Positions 1 to 10,664 of a DNA stretch of 64,000 nt are shown piece by piece. The DNA is taken from NCBI GenBank assembly GCA_002150815.3, contig NDFF03000092.1:62001-126000 (forward strand), given 5' to 3'. Origin of the DNA: Grammothele lineata (Eukaryota > Basidiomycota > Agaricomycetes > Polyporales > Polyporaceae). The first letter of the stretch is position 1. Each line of letters starts with the position of its first letter. A program made the position numbers and the translations under genes. The notes under the pieces were generated by a model that made no database searches, was not told the DNA's origin, and worked only from the letters and a program-made list of their open reading frames with translations.

Positions 1-309
1 AGTAAATGGGCTAGTTGTTGCTTGACAAACTCGCTCCCCAGTGCATACGCTATAGTTGGAGGGTAAGTAACGCGGGCGTGGACGAGTCCGGTGAGTTGGC
101 AGGGACACTCGGGCCGGGGACCACCGAGAATTGTTAATCGAGCCCAACGGGCCGCAATCAGACGCCGCACGTTGTTGCCTTTGCCCCTCTTCCTCTCTGT
201 CAATTTCTCTTACTGATCTCTCCATTGACCTATAGTTGTGAACGATGTAAATGTCTCCAGCACACGGCGTTTCAACATAGCTAACTAGCACAATTCGATT
301 TGTAGAAGT
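1..309. promoter_or_regulatory. Upstream region of the HET-domain gene
   Basis: No coding frame is evident here. A pyrimidine-rich tract lies at about 178-225, the usual look of a fungal transcription start region, 85-130 bp before the HET start codon. No clear TATA box was seen. The assignment as promoter is inference from position. Confidence 0.4.
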
Positions 310-2274
310 ATGTGGCTTCTCAACACTGCTCGTGCGGAGCTCAAATTCTTCGCATCACCGGAAGACGTTCCAGGCGGATACGCGATCCTATCCCACGTAT
401 GGCTGAAAGGAGGTGAACCAGACACGTTCCAAAGGGTTCAGTCGTATGCCGAGGTCTGTAGAGGGAATATCAAGTATTTGAAAGTGTCCCAAGGAGATCG
501 GGTCGTCACGCCGGACGACCTATTACTTCCTACAAACCCCCGCGATTGCGTCTCGCCGAAGATCAGGGAGTTCCTTGTCATCTCGGAGAAGCACGGGTAC
601 GCCTGGGCATGGGCGGACACGTGCTGCATCGACAAGACGAGCAGCGCTGAGCTCAGCGAGGCTATCAACTCCATGTTCCGCTACTACGCTCTCGCAGACA
701 TCTGTTACGCTTATCTGGCCGATGTCTCTCCCGATAGCTCCGGGTTTGGCTTGGAATCTCCCTTCGCGGAAAGCGAATGGCACAAGCGTGGCTGGACGCT
801 TCAAGAACTAATCGCGCCGGGCACTGTGTTGTTCCTCTCTTGGAATTGGAGCATCATAGGTAATAAGTACAATCTATCGGATGCGCTCGAGGAGATTACA
901 CTCATCCCAGCAACCATCCTTCGATTCGAGTCCAACGTCGCTGATCTCGGCGTCTCGCGACGGATGTCCTGGGCAGCGCATCGCCACACGACACGGATCG
1001 AGGACAAAGCGTACTGTCTTTTCGGGATATTCGGTATCAACTTGCCCACTTTGTACGGCGAAGGGAACAGCGCATTCTACCGTTTGCAAGAGGAGATCAT
1101 GAGGACGTCCCTCGATGCGAGCGTGTTAGCGTGGGGTGGCCACCTTACCCGCGTTGACAGCGTCCACGACATTAATATAGCAATGCTCAACCTCGACAAA
1201 GTCGGGTCTCCTTATGCCCTAGCATCCGAAGCAATGAACTTTTCGGCGTACTGGCAGCCGGAAGTCGCTCATTCTGACCTTTATCCTCAGTTTGTGAGTG
1301 TCGCGGCCAAATCACTGCCGCCGGAATTTGCGACAGCATGTGTTCACTGACATATCATGGGGCAATTCTAGGGCGTCCTCTCGGACTCTTCAACTCAGAA
1401 GCCGGATCTTCCTACGTTTACGCTTACCTCGCATGGCCTTCTGGCCCACATCCCGGTAGCCACCATAGACGATGATCTAATCGCAGCTCAACTTCAGTGC
1501 TTTGTCTATAACGTGCCACTATTACTCATCCTTCGCCGCCCTCCACACACCTATTGGCAAGAGGCAGGATGGCCTAAGGCCTATGCTAGGCTCGGCATAG
1601 CGTCCTTCCGTGCCGAGGTTGCGAACCAGTTTGTGTGGCGATGGGAGGATATCTACATGTGTCCTCGTCCCTCGCACCGCGCTCTCACGGCTAACGATCC
1701 AAGAGCTGTCGTAGCCAGGCTAAATGTCAATCCAACGACCCCCTATCGAATCAAACCCACTTCTATATCAGCTCTCAGCTCACATGGTTTTCGACTAGTC
1801 TGTACGACGAATACAATAGACCCCTCCACTACAACTTCCCGAGTGCTGCTCACATTCAACATCTCGCACAGTAACACCATTCTGTGCTTAGCTCTTGGCC
1901 ACTGTGGGCGAGGTGAGGCGACCATCACTGTCCCGAACTCACGTGTTTCTACTGCCTGTTCTGACGACATCCTAGACAATGACCATTTCGCCTGTCTTCG
2001 CGGATACCGTGTCGTTGAGGACTGTCCTGAGCCAGGAAGCGCTACCTCTGATGCGTTCCACACGTGCCCTGACGACCACGTCTCCCAATGGCTGGGAAAT
2101 ACGAAGACGTTTAAACTCGTTTCCTCCAAGTTTGACGGATTGGTTGTTTACCGCGACACGATATCCCTCACATTCGCTGTCAGCCCTCTTAATTATTCCG
2201 GAGAAACTCTCGAGTTCGAACTACTGCATCAGGAATCTAACACGCAATATCCGACGGGTGGAGTCGCCTATTGA
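310..2274 (+). CDS. HET-domain (heterokaryon incompatibility-type) protein, 2 exons, 628 aa
   Basis: Exons 310-1293 and 1372-2274; the 78 bp intron (GTGAGT...TTCTAG) is phase 0. The N-terminus MWLLNT and the YAILSHVW block (residues 24-31) are the classic HET opening. The DTCCID block near residue 103, KRGWTLQELIAP near 160, and the later block DKAYCLFGIFG...PTLYGEG...AFYRLQEEI (about 236-262) follow in family order, the last matching the region C-terminal to HET domains in basidiomycetes. No NACHT, ankyrin or WD repeats follow; the last 300 residues show no domain I recognise. In ascomycetes HET domains trigger cell death on non-self fusion; the role in basidiomycetes is unproven. The gene looks intact. 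The start is the first ATG giving the conserved N-terminus. Confidence 0.87.
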
Positions 2275-3014
2275 AAGATGGCTGTTAATACCCCCTCTCC
2301 TCCCATAATGCATGGTGTACACGCCTCTCGCGGCTATCTCTACTGCATTCGTTGACCCCGCTACGCCTTTTGGTCACTCGCACAGTTTGTCCTCGACCCA
2401 TATCCTCGATTAGATCAATAGGCGTAAAGCTCACTCGCCAGTGATGGATAACCTTGATTCATACTCGGTAGTGCGCCAGACCGAAACACGCTCATTGCCG
2501 CGGAGACTTCTCGGTAAAAGTCACAATAAGGATTGTGATGTATGCCATGCAGGAGATGTGGGGTAGGATACTCTGACTATAGAGAGTGCTATCAGGCGTA
2601 GAATCGATTCAAGAAAGCGATAAGATCGGATCCCACTGCCTCGTATTTTCTGGCGGCGCGATCTCCATTCCGAGTTCACGGTTGCGAATCAGTATTCTGC
2701 AGGCACTCACGGCAACTCTACCGTTTTGAACTGCTGACCCGCAACGTGCAGGTCCGCGGCGGATGCCGGCATATCCTCTCTGGCAACGACGGCCATATGA
2801 TCTCTTGTTAACTGACTATCTGTTCTGGGACTCTGGCAATAGCTCTTGGCGAGTGGGAGTCTCGACGTGCTTATAAGGACTCGTCGGCCCGAACACCTTC
2901 ATCGCCCTCACCACGCCGGCTTCCTCACTCCCAGCGATCCCCGCTAGCCCTGACCTCCGCCGGGGCGCGCGCTATTTCAGCAAACACCACGCTAATCGTT
3001 AGCTGAATAGTCCG
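2275..3014. other. Intergenic region between the HET gene and the epimerase gene
   Basis: About 740 bp without a supported gene. It should hold the HET 3' end and the promoter of the next gene. Composition is more balanced than in the later spacers. Apart from the TATA-like box near 2872 I see nothing specific. Confidence 0.5.
2872..2878 (+). promoter_or_regulatory. TATA-like box of the epimerase gene
   Basis: TATAAGG lies 137 bp before the ATG at 3015, on the coding strand and followed by a C-rich stretch. The spacing fits a fungal core promoter with a leader of about 100 bp. Function is inferred. Confidence 0.4.
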
Positions 3015-3995
3015 ATGAAGATAGCTGTCACAGGCTGCAACGGGTCCGTCGGGACACGCGTCGTCCTCGCCGCACTCGCACAAAGCCACACGGTAGTCGG
3101 CATAGACTCCGCGCCTTTGCCTGCCATCCTCGCAAGTCTCCTCCAGGAACGCGAAGCAGCCTTCACGTTCCACACGGCAGATTTGACCAGCTACGAGACC
3201 GCGCTGAAGCTACTGGAAGGCTGCGATGCCGTCGTGCACCTCGCCGCGATCCGGACGCCCGCGGATTACGCCGTCGTTGCGCATAACACGTCAGTACCGT
3301 CTTTCATCCCTCCAACTCGGATTTCTGGTTAACCGTGCAATGCGCGCGCATACAGGAACGTGGTGCTATCGTGGAACGTCCTGCGCGCCGCCGCGGAGCT
3401 CGGCATCACCCGCGTCGCGCAGGCGTCCTCGGTGAATGTCATTCCCCTCGTCTGGACAGAGCGGAAAGACTTCGAATACTTCCCGCTGGACGAGGACCAC
3501 CCGTGTCGCCCTGACGAGCCGTACGGCCTGTCCAAACTGTAAACAACCCGTGTCTCCACCGACTTGCCCTCCGAACTGACGGGACCATGCAGGATTTGTG
3601 AACTCCAGGCGGACACGATCGTGCGCCGGTACCCGTCCATGCGCGTCGCAAGCCTGCGCCTGAGCTGGTCGCTCGCGCGGCGCGAAGACGCCCTGCGCGA
3701 CGACTCCCTAAGGCGCAAGAACGACCTGTGGGGATACGTGCAGGAGGACTCTGGGGCAGAAGCGTTCCTGCTCGCCGTGGACAAGGACAACGGGAAGTGG
3801 AGCGGCCATGAAGCGTTCTTCGTTACCGCGCAGGACACGGCGAGCAATGTGCCGTCGATGGAGTTGTGGGAGCGGTACTGGAGGGATGTGCCGATCAAGG
3901 AGGGGAAAGACTTGAGTGGGACGAAGGGGTTCTTCGACTGTTCGAAGGCAGAGCGGTTGCTGGGGTGGGTGCATCGGAATTCAGGGGAGCCATAA
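3015..3995 (+). CDS. NAD(P)-dependent epimerase/dehydratase (extended SDR), 3 exons, 286 aa
   Basis: Exons 3015-3289, 3356-3538 and 3593-3995, with introns of 66 and 54 bp (GT-AG); the joined frame closes with TAA. The Rossmann glycine motif TGCNGSVG is at residues 6-13 directly after the first beta strand, VVHLAA near residue 75 is the typical NAD-binding segment, and the catalytic YGLSK (Tyr148, Lys152) is present, with serines at 116-117 in the expected place. This is the UDP-glucose epimerase-like family of extended short-chain dehydrogenases, but at 286 residues it is shorter than true GalE, so the substrate (sugar nucleotide or other) cannot be assigned. It is probably cytosolic. The gene converges on NPR3 with 67 bp between stop codons. 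Confidence 0.88.
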
Positions 3996-4062
3996 CGTGG
4001 AACGTTCGTTACGACGGGTGTAGGAACGTTTGCAACTGCTAAGAAGTTAGATCTACATTGAA

Positions 4063-6717
4063 TCAAGAGAGTCGAGCTGAACGTACGTATTCTTCGTAGT
4101 GGTGGAGGACTTCCCGGAGTTGCCTGCGAGAGATCTCAGCGCGATGCAGGATCTCATCGTCAGAGCATTTTCCGTCGAAATACTGGTGGATGCTACGGCG
4201 CGCGTTAGTTATGAAGCCACCAACCTGCCTTATCCCTACTAACCGTTCGAAGCGCCTCACAACCACCGGGTCCTTGCCCTCCGACATGCCCGCCAGCCAG
4301 CGCTGCTCCAGGGTAGTCGCGCGCGCCGGGTCGCTAATGATCGACCCGACGTCGTCGTTGCCCCCATTCTGGTAGTACTCCTCCCACTTCGCCTCGTCCG
4401 CGCTGCTCGACAGGAGCTCGTCGTCCAAGTCGTCCAGCTGCCGCCTCCCCTCCTCATCGCGCTTTTCGTCCCCCTCGTCCTGTTCGTCCTTGCCGTCGGG
4501 CGCGCGATCTGTAGGCTGCCGCCGCGCCTGCTTGCGCGCCGTCTTGGGCGAGAGCGATACCCAGTACTCGACCGGGCTCGACTCGGACGCGCCCTCGAAC
4601 GCCGGACGCGCCTTCTCGTCCATCTGATCCTCCGCGCCCTCTTCATCCCCCATCCCCTCGCCGTCGCCGTCGTCGCGCACGCGGCTCCTCCGCCGACCGC
4701 GCCCCCCACGAGAGATGCTCCGCACACGCGAGCGCGACCGTTTGCGCATGACGCGCTCCTCCCAGCGCGCGCGCACGCGACGCTTGAGCGGGCCCGTGGC
4801 GATGATGCGGATGCGGAGGTGGAGGCGGATGAGAAGGTCGCGGCGGAGCATCCAGAGGACGACGTCGGTGTAGAGCTGGATGCGGTCCCGGGTGCCGACG
4901 ACGGTCGCGTAGAAGTGGTTCGCGGAGGAGGTGTGTGAGGCGGTCGAGACGAGCGCGAGCAGCTTGGGTAAGGGCGGGACGCCGGCGGGGGCGAAGCGCC
5001 GCGCGAACTCTTCGGAGAGGGTGGCTAGTCTGGAGGGAGGGGGTGAGAGGCGGCGAGAGGGTAGGAAGGGCGAAAAGGCTTACGGCGCGGAAAGGTTCTG
5101 GGGGACGGAGAATACGGTCTTGAGGCTTTGGTGAACGACGTCCACGATTTTGGCTCGACGGTGAAGAACGAGCCAGCGCACCGCGGGGTACACTTGGGAC
5201 TCGAGGTGCCAGTCCAACAGGCTCGCCATCTCGCCCAAGCTGAGCATGACGGAGGCCATATCCAGGAACCTGAGCAGCTGTTCTGCGAGATCTCTCTCCT
5301 CCGGGTTGAGCTGGGCGGCTCGGAGCTGCATGTACAGCTGATATCCCTCGTCATCGTCGTCGAGGCGCAAAAGAGCCTTCCAAGGTGTCAGAGTAGGGAG
5401 CCTCCACGCGAAGCTCATGGTCGGGCCCCATGCGTTTGGTTCGCCATAGCTGTCTTCGTGGTCGCGTTCTGGGGAGATCTCGTCGTCCGCGTGCAGCAGC
5501 GCGTCAAGGTACGGGGGTAGCTGCAGTTCTACTGGGAGATCGTTCAGCGAGATACGAGCGATGGTGTTGTTCTTGATGGATTCATATAATGTCTTCATAG
5601 CCGGAGCGATGGTAGACACTTTGAGGGCCTCATCCATAAAGTCCTTATACGATTCTCCTGAAGAGCTGTGAGCACATATCGTTGCATATATGCGCCAAAC
5701 GACGGTGCCAAAACTGTACAACACATGGTGAAGCATACCTTTATTTGCATAATCCTCCTTCAGGGCACTGAGCACATCGCATTCTGCTTCAACGTACTGG
5801 TGGAGTACCTGCTCTTGATAAAGAACCGCTGTCACGTTGAACGCGACTTGCTCGTATACCGTGTCGAAGTACCGCGAAATGTTGCCCGACGCCGAGGAAG
5901 ACGGGTCCGGAAGGTCCAGGACGACGACAAAATGGAACGTCTGCATACCCGAGTCCCCCGCCGGCGGCGCAGACGCGTCGCGCCAACCGCCGCCGTCTGT
6001 CTCCGCATCGTCCCTGCCCCTCTCCGCCCTCTCTGGAGTGAGCAGCCGTGCCTCCTCCTGCGGGGACTGGCCCTTCTTCGACCCGCGCCCGCGAGCGGGC
6101 GCGCGGGGTTTCTCGGGGCGAAAACGCCAGCCGCCGTCCGGATCGGCGCAGACGGGGTGGCCGACGAAGGCGAGGTCGTCGACGACGAGCTCAAATTTCT
6201 GGTGGCACATCGAGCTCTGCGGGCAGAGTATCTGTGCGAGGAACTCGGTCGAGTACCCGAGGAGCGCGTCGTATTCGTCGAGGCTTGCGCATGCGCTGGC
6301 GCCGGCTCCGCCCCCGCCCCCGCTGGTCCCCGGATGGAGGCCTGCGCTGAGAGGAGGGTCGTCTGCGCCGTCGCGGTCGCCTTTGGAGGGAGAGGCGCGT
6401 CGAGAGGTGGGGTGCGAGCGGGCAGGGTGGCTGAAGGAAACAGAGCGAGTACGACGCGCGCTGGGGCGCTGCCAGTAGTAATCGGAGTCGTCATCGAGCG
6501 TGGGCGAGGATGTGAGCCATTGAGGATCGTCGAGAGCGTTGTCGGGGCTGTTCGCGGCGCGCCATGGGTTGTCGGCGAAGGAGCCAGGGAAGTCGTTGGT
6601 GGGCAGCGGGCGGGCGAGGCGAGCAACGGTTTTGGGGGAAGGCGGCCAGTGGTAGACAAGGTTGGAGCCCTTGGCGGAGGAAGTGACGAGGAGGATGCAG
6701 AGCAGCGTCTCGCTCAT
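4063..6717 (-). CDS. NPR3: Nitrogen permease regulator 3 (GATOR1/SEACIT subunit Npr3), 2 exons, 866 aa
   Basis: Minus-strand exons 6717-5084 and 5029-4063, with a 54 bp GTAAGC...CCAG intron; the frame closes with TGA. The N-terminus (ILLVTSSAKGSNLVYHWP, residues 8-25), the block TEFLAQILCP...KFELVVDDLAFVGHPV (157-189) and a C-terminal segment of about 40 residues with FDGKCSDDEILHRAEISR are typical of Npr3/NPRL3. Npr3 pairs with Npr2 in the complex that restrains TORC1 during amino-acid shortage, at the vacuole/lysosome. Two low-complexity inserts stand out: a Ser/Arg/Asp-rich stretch at about 75-145, and an Arg/Ser then Asp/Glu-rich stretch after the second exon begins. The start is the conserved first Met. 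It is divergent from DBP5. Confidence 0.9.
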
Positions 6718-7016
6718 GTCGTTTCAGGGGCCATGTAAGGGTCGTGGACGGTGCTCGCAGGCGCAGGCGACGACAGCAGGGACAGGACGACAAGGTTAGA
6801 GATAAGATAAAGAAAGACGGTCTTTTGATTGATCTCCGATCGAAGAGCCGCCACTCTGACGGCGTCCGGGCTGCTGCTTGGGAGGACCGATCTGCTGCAT
6901 TCAAAGCACCGGCACTCTTGACGTTACGACTCATGGAGAAAGACGCCGACGGTTTTTACACGCCTGCCGCAGGTGAGCACCGTCCTCGCTTCCCGTTATC
7001 CTCGTTTCCTCAACCC
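6718..7016. promoter_or_regulatory. Shared divergent promoter region of NPR3 and DBP5
   Basis: Only 299 bp separate the two start codons, so both promoters must overlap or abut. No clear TATA box was seen on either side. An in-frame upstream ATG for DBP5 lies at 6933 (see the DBP5 entry). Shared regulation is inference from geometry. Confidence 0.5.
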
Positions 7017-9581
7017 ATGGCCGACCCAGGAGGCTCTGCAGCCCCCGCAGAGGGCGACAAGAACGATGGCGGTGCGTCTCCCTCAATTCCTCGTACCTGC
7101 ACTCCTCATCTCATTCATCGCGATGTGCTGCAGCGGTCACGGATCTCATCAAGTCTACCTTCGAGGTTTCGGTACGTCTCTCGCCACTGTGGATACTCGA
7201 ACGCGTCTCAATTGCGCGTCCAGGTTACCCTCGCAGATCAGCAAGCCGATCCCAATTCCCCGCTCTATAGCGCGAAGACGTTTGAGGAACTAGGGCTGTG
7301 AGGCACTTTTGTCGCGCGATCCACGTGTCGTATCTCATCGAGGGTTCGCATACAGGCATGAGGATCTACTCAAGGGTATTTACGACATGGGGTTCACGAA
7401 ACCGTCCAAGATCCAGGAGCGCGCCCTCCCACTTTTGCTTGCGAATCCGTGAGTGCTCTTCTTCCCTTCTTGCGTTTATATGGGTTGCCTTGGACATCGC
7501 GGACATGGTTGAGAGGCTGTTGGGAGTGTGTCGACCGGCCTACCGTGTTCCCGTTTCTCCCGGTCAGGGTCTGTGGCGCGCAGCCTGAGGCGCCCCTGTC
7601 GGGTCACCACACGACGAATATACGCGTGAAGTACGAACAGGAATAAGACACCGCTATCCATGGCCTCATATGAACCCGCCATAAATTGTGATATGCGTGC
7701 CTTGCTTCGCACGACTTGTTCTGCATGTGCGCTTTTGACGCCTGACGGCTGCAGATTTCCGATCTTCTATGTCTACCCATGTGCTATCCTAGCAACTGCT
7801 CATCGTTCACAGTCCACAGAACATGATTGGGCAGTCCCAGTCAGGGACGGGGAAGACCGCTGCCTTCGTTCTCACCATGCTCAGTCGCGTTGACTTCTCA
7901 ATTAACAAGCCTCAGGTGGGTAAGCTCTGCGACCACGAATAATCTTCCCCATGCTCACGCAATGAATGTACCCGACACCAGGCACTCTGTCTCGCGCCTT
8001 CGCGTGAGCTCGCTCGGCAGATCATGTCCGTCGTAAACGCGATGGGCAAATTCACGCCAATTCAGACCGAGTACGCTATCAAGGAGAGCCTACCCAAGGG
8101 CGCGTCGAACGTCACCGCGCAGATCATCGTTGGAACCCCGGGCACGATGACGGACCTGATCAGGAGAAAGGTCATCGACGTGTCCGAGGTGAAGGTGTTC
8201 GTGCTCGACGAGGCGGACAACATGCTGGACAAGGACGGGCTTGGCGAGCAGACGCTCCGCGTCAAAAAGTGCGTCATCCTGGACTTCTTCTCTTCTCCCC
8301 AACCCTGCCCGTGCCTGCCTCTCGGTTCGCTCGCGTAGGGCACGCAGGGTAGCTGCAGCCGCTGACCGTTCCGCTAACCCCGCTTCTACCTCCGCCCCCG
8401 CTCCCGCCCCCGCGTCCGACCCCGCGCGTGCACAGCATGCTGCCCAAGAACCGGCCGGTCCAGATCATCCTCTTCTCCGCGACGTTCCCGGACCACGTGC
8501 GGAGCTTCGCGAACAAGTTCGCGCCGAACGCGAACAAGATCGAGCTCCAGCGGAACGAGCTCTCGGTGGACAACATCCGGCAGTTCTACATGGACTGCCG
8601 GAACGAGGAGCACAAGTACGAGGTGCTCGTCTCGCTCTACCAGCTCCTCACCATCGGCCAGAGCATCATCTTCTGCCAGGTGCGTGCTGCCGTTCGCGGC
8701 TCGAGCTTCTTTTCCCGCTCCCTCGCTCCGAGTTCTCTCGCGTGTGCGTCGCTGACGCCGAATTTCCGGCCCGCCCATTGGCCCGCCCTCTTCCTCCGCC
8801 CCTTCCCCCACACAGCACCGACACACAGCCGACAGAATCTCACAACGGATGACGGCGGAGGGGCACAAGGTCGCGTCTCTGCACGGCGCAAAGGACGCGT
8901 CGGAGCGCGACGCGATCATCGACGGCTTCCGGGACGGGAAGGAGAAGGTGCTGATCACGACGAACGTGATCGCGCGGGGGATCGACATCCTGCAGGTGAA
9001 CATGGTCGTCAACTACGACCTGCCGCTCATGAACGAGCGCGACCCGAGCGGGGGCAGGGGGGACTCGCGCCCCGACATCGAGACGTACATCCACCGCATC
9101 GGTGCGTGTGCTCGAGTTGGATCCGGGTGGGAGACTGGCTGGCTGACTGGCTGATTGGTGGGTGGGGCGCGTCCCATGCAGGTCGCACGGGCCGCTTCGG
9201 GCGGAAGGGTATTTCGATCAATTTCGTGCACGACAAGGCGACGTGGCAGCAAATGGAGCAGATCGAGAGGCAGACGGGCAAGCAGATCATCCGTATTGAG
9301 ACCAACGACCTCGACGAGATGGAGGAGGTGCGTCTTTTTCTGTTTTCTTGATCTCTTCTCGCACCAGTGTCGGGCGGCGGTGAGAAGAGATGGGCGCCGC
9401 CCCGCCGCCGCGAACCTCCATCTCCCCCCGCGCGCTGTCGCGGGAGGCAATCTCCGCCGCTAGATCTTGCCTCCCGCGCGGGCCCCGCCGTCTTGGCCTT
9501 CTTCTCGGTCCCCGCGCGCGGAGACGTGGCGCTGACGACAGCCTTCTCGACACACAGCAAATGAAGAAGGCGCTCAAGTAA
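7017..9581 (+). CDS. DBP5: ATP-dependent DEAD-box RNA helicase Dbp5 (DDX19 family), 10 exons, 449 aa
   Basis: Exons: 7017-7071, 7134-7171, 7224-7297, 7356-7448, 7813-7915, 7982-8268, 8436-8679, 8816-9101, 9182-9327, 9558-9581. All junctions are GT-AG and the joined frame closes with TAA. Landmarks: [11 protein letters not shown] and the Q-motif region, Walker A SQSGTGKT (95-102), PSRELARQ (127-134), DEAD (197-200), SAT (231-233), [22 protein letters not shown] (391-398). The [12 protein letters not shown]...IETYIHRIG stretch is typical of Dbp5/DDX19, which remodels mRNPs at the cytoplasmic face of the nuclear pore with Gle1. Introns 4, 6, 7 and 9 are long (364, 167, 136 and 230 bp). An alternative first exon, 6933-6972 spliced to 7042, also joins in frame. 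The last exon is only 24 nt. Confidence 0.94.
7559..7603 (+). other. Imperfect hairpin in DBP5 intron 4
   Basis: Within the 364 bp intron (7449-7812), CCCG (7559-7562) and CAGGG (7565-7569) pair with CCCTG (7594-7598) and CGGG (7600-7603), and an inner GGCGC/GCGCC pairing is possible. Pairing was seen by eye; stability was not computed and function is unknown. Confidence 0.45.
9351..9391 (+). repeat. Perfect 10 bp inverted repeat in DBP5 intron 9
   Basis: ATCTCTTCTC (9351-9360) is the exact reverse complement of GAGAAGAGAT (9382-9391); the loop is 21 nt. It begins 23 nt after the intron's 5' splice site. Direct sequence observation; role unknown. Confidence 0.8.
9439..9478 (+). repeat. Perfect 12 bp inverted repeat in DBP5 intron 9
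   Basis: CGCGGGAGGCAA (9439-9450) is the exact reverse complement of TTGCCTCCCGCG (9467-9478), with a 16 nt loop. The stem is GC-rich and should be stable in RNA. It is the second hairpin in the same 230 bp intron, 47 nt after the first. Role unknown. Confidence 0.85.
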
Positions 9582-9883
9582 GCACGCGCGAAGGTTCGTC
9601 AGAAGGGAGAAGAGCGAGGCCTGGACGCCGCCACCGCCGCTGCCCCCGTCGCCAAGATTGCACCGGGGGCCCGGTCGATCGGTCGGTCGGTCAGTCGGCG
9701 GGGGGCGTCACTCGAGCTCGAAGCTCCGCGGACGGAGATGCACACGCCTGTAGAACGATATATCTGTACCATGTATCACGAGCCACCACGCACACCCCAT
9801 ACATACATGCATACCCCGCCGCTTGGGCACCGTATCTCCAACACGATCGACGGCCCCGCCCCGCCCCGCGGCGCGAGCCTACG

Positions 9884-9897
9884 CGTACGTACGTACG
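9884..9897. repeat. CGTA/TACG tetranucleotide run
   Basis: Three and a half units of CGTA, self-complementary. Similar runs recur at 15207-15225 and 37999-38018 in this window. Confidence 0.8.
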
Positions 9898-10408
9898 CAC
9901 GAGCTTGAGGCTGTCTGACACCTGACAGCATCAATGCAATGCATGCATGTCTGACACCACTCTCCGACCCCGCGTACGCACTCTCCGCCCACGAACTCGC
10001 AATGACTGACTTACGCGCGGCCCACGAGGCCACCGCGGAGGGGAGCCTGATGGGGGGCGCGAGATCCGCAGGGTGTGGCGTGCGGCGAGCTAGGTGAGCA
10101 GATGCCTTCCCTCACTTCATACGGCGCTGTGTTCTATCGAAGCTCCAGCCTGTTCCCCGCTGACACGCCCCCCTCCCCCCTCCCTTCCCCTTCCTTACAG
10201 CCGGATATAGGTACAGTCAATTGCCTCTGGTGCTGGGTGCTCTAGAGATCCGCGGCACGCCTTGCGTCATTTGAGGGACACAAACAGCCGTCATCCCGAC
10301 TCCCGTCCGTCGAGCTCGGCTGCGACGTTCGTCCCCTAGACCCGCCTGGAGGAGCCCCGTCAAAGCAAGCAAGCGTACGAGTACAGGCCCCGGTCCGCCC
10401 CCGCCTCC

Positions 10409-10424
10409 ACGCGCGCGCGCGCGC
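10409..10424. repeat. Alternating CG dinucleotide run (Z-DNA-type)
   Basis: Sixteen bases of strictly alternating purine-pyrimidine, almost all CG. Such runs can adopt Z-form; that is general knowledge and not shown here. Confidence 0.75.
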
Positions 10425-10643
10425 TGGCCGCCGCCGAGATGCGCACGCGCAGATGCCAGATATCTGCCACCGCTGCGCCCAAAAAGCCTAATTTGCTGCG
10501 TTCCCCGGTGCTCGGGGCGCGGAGTGCTGTCGAGATTCGAGAGAGAAAAGAGTCGGTCGAGGCTCGGGTACGTAAGTGACGTTCCGTACGCGTCCGTGGC
10601 GTGGCGTGGCGCGGCGTGTGGCGGGAGCTTCTTCCTTCGAGGC

Positions 10644-10664
10644 TCGAGCTTCGAGCTTCGAGCT
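10644..10664. repeat. Heptamer TCGAGCT repeated three times
   Basis: Three perfect head-to-tail copies of TCGAGCT, followed by a partial TCG. No function seen. Confidence 0.8.
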
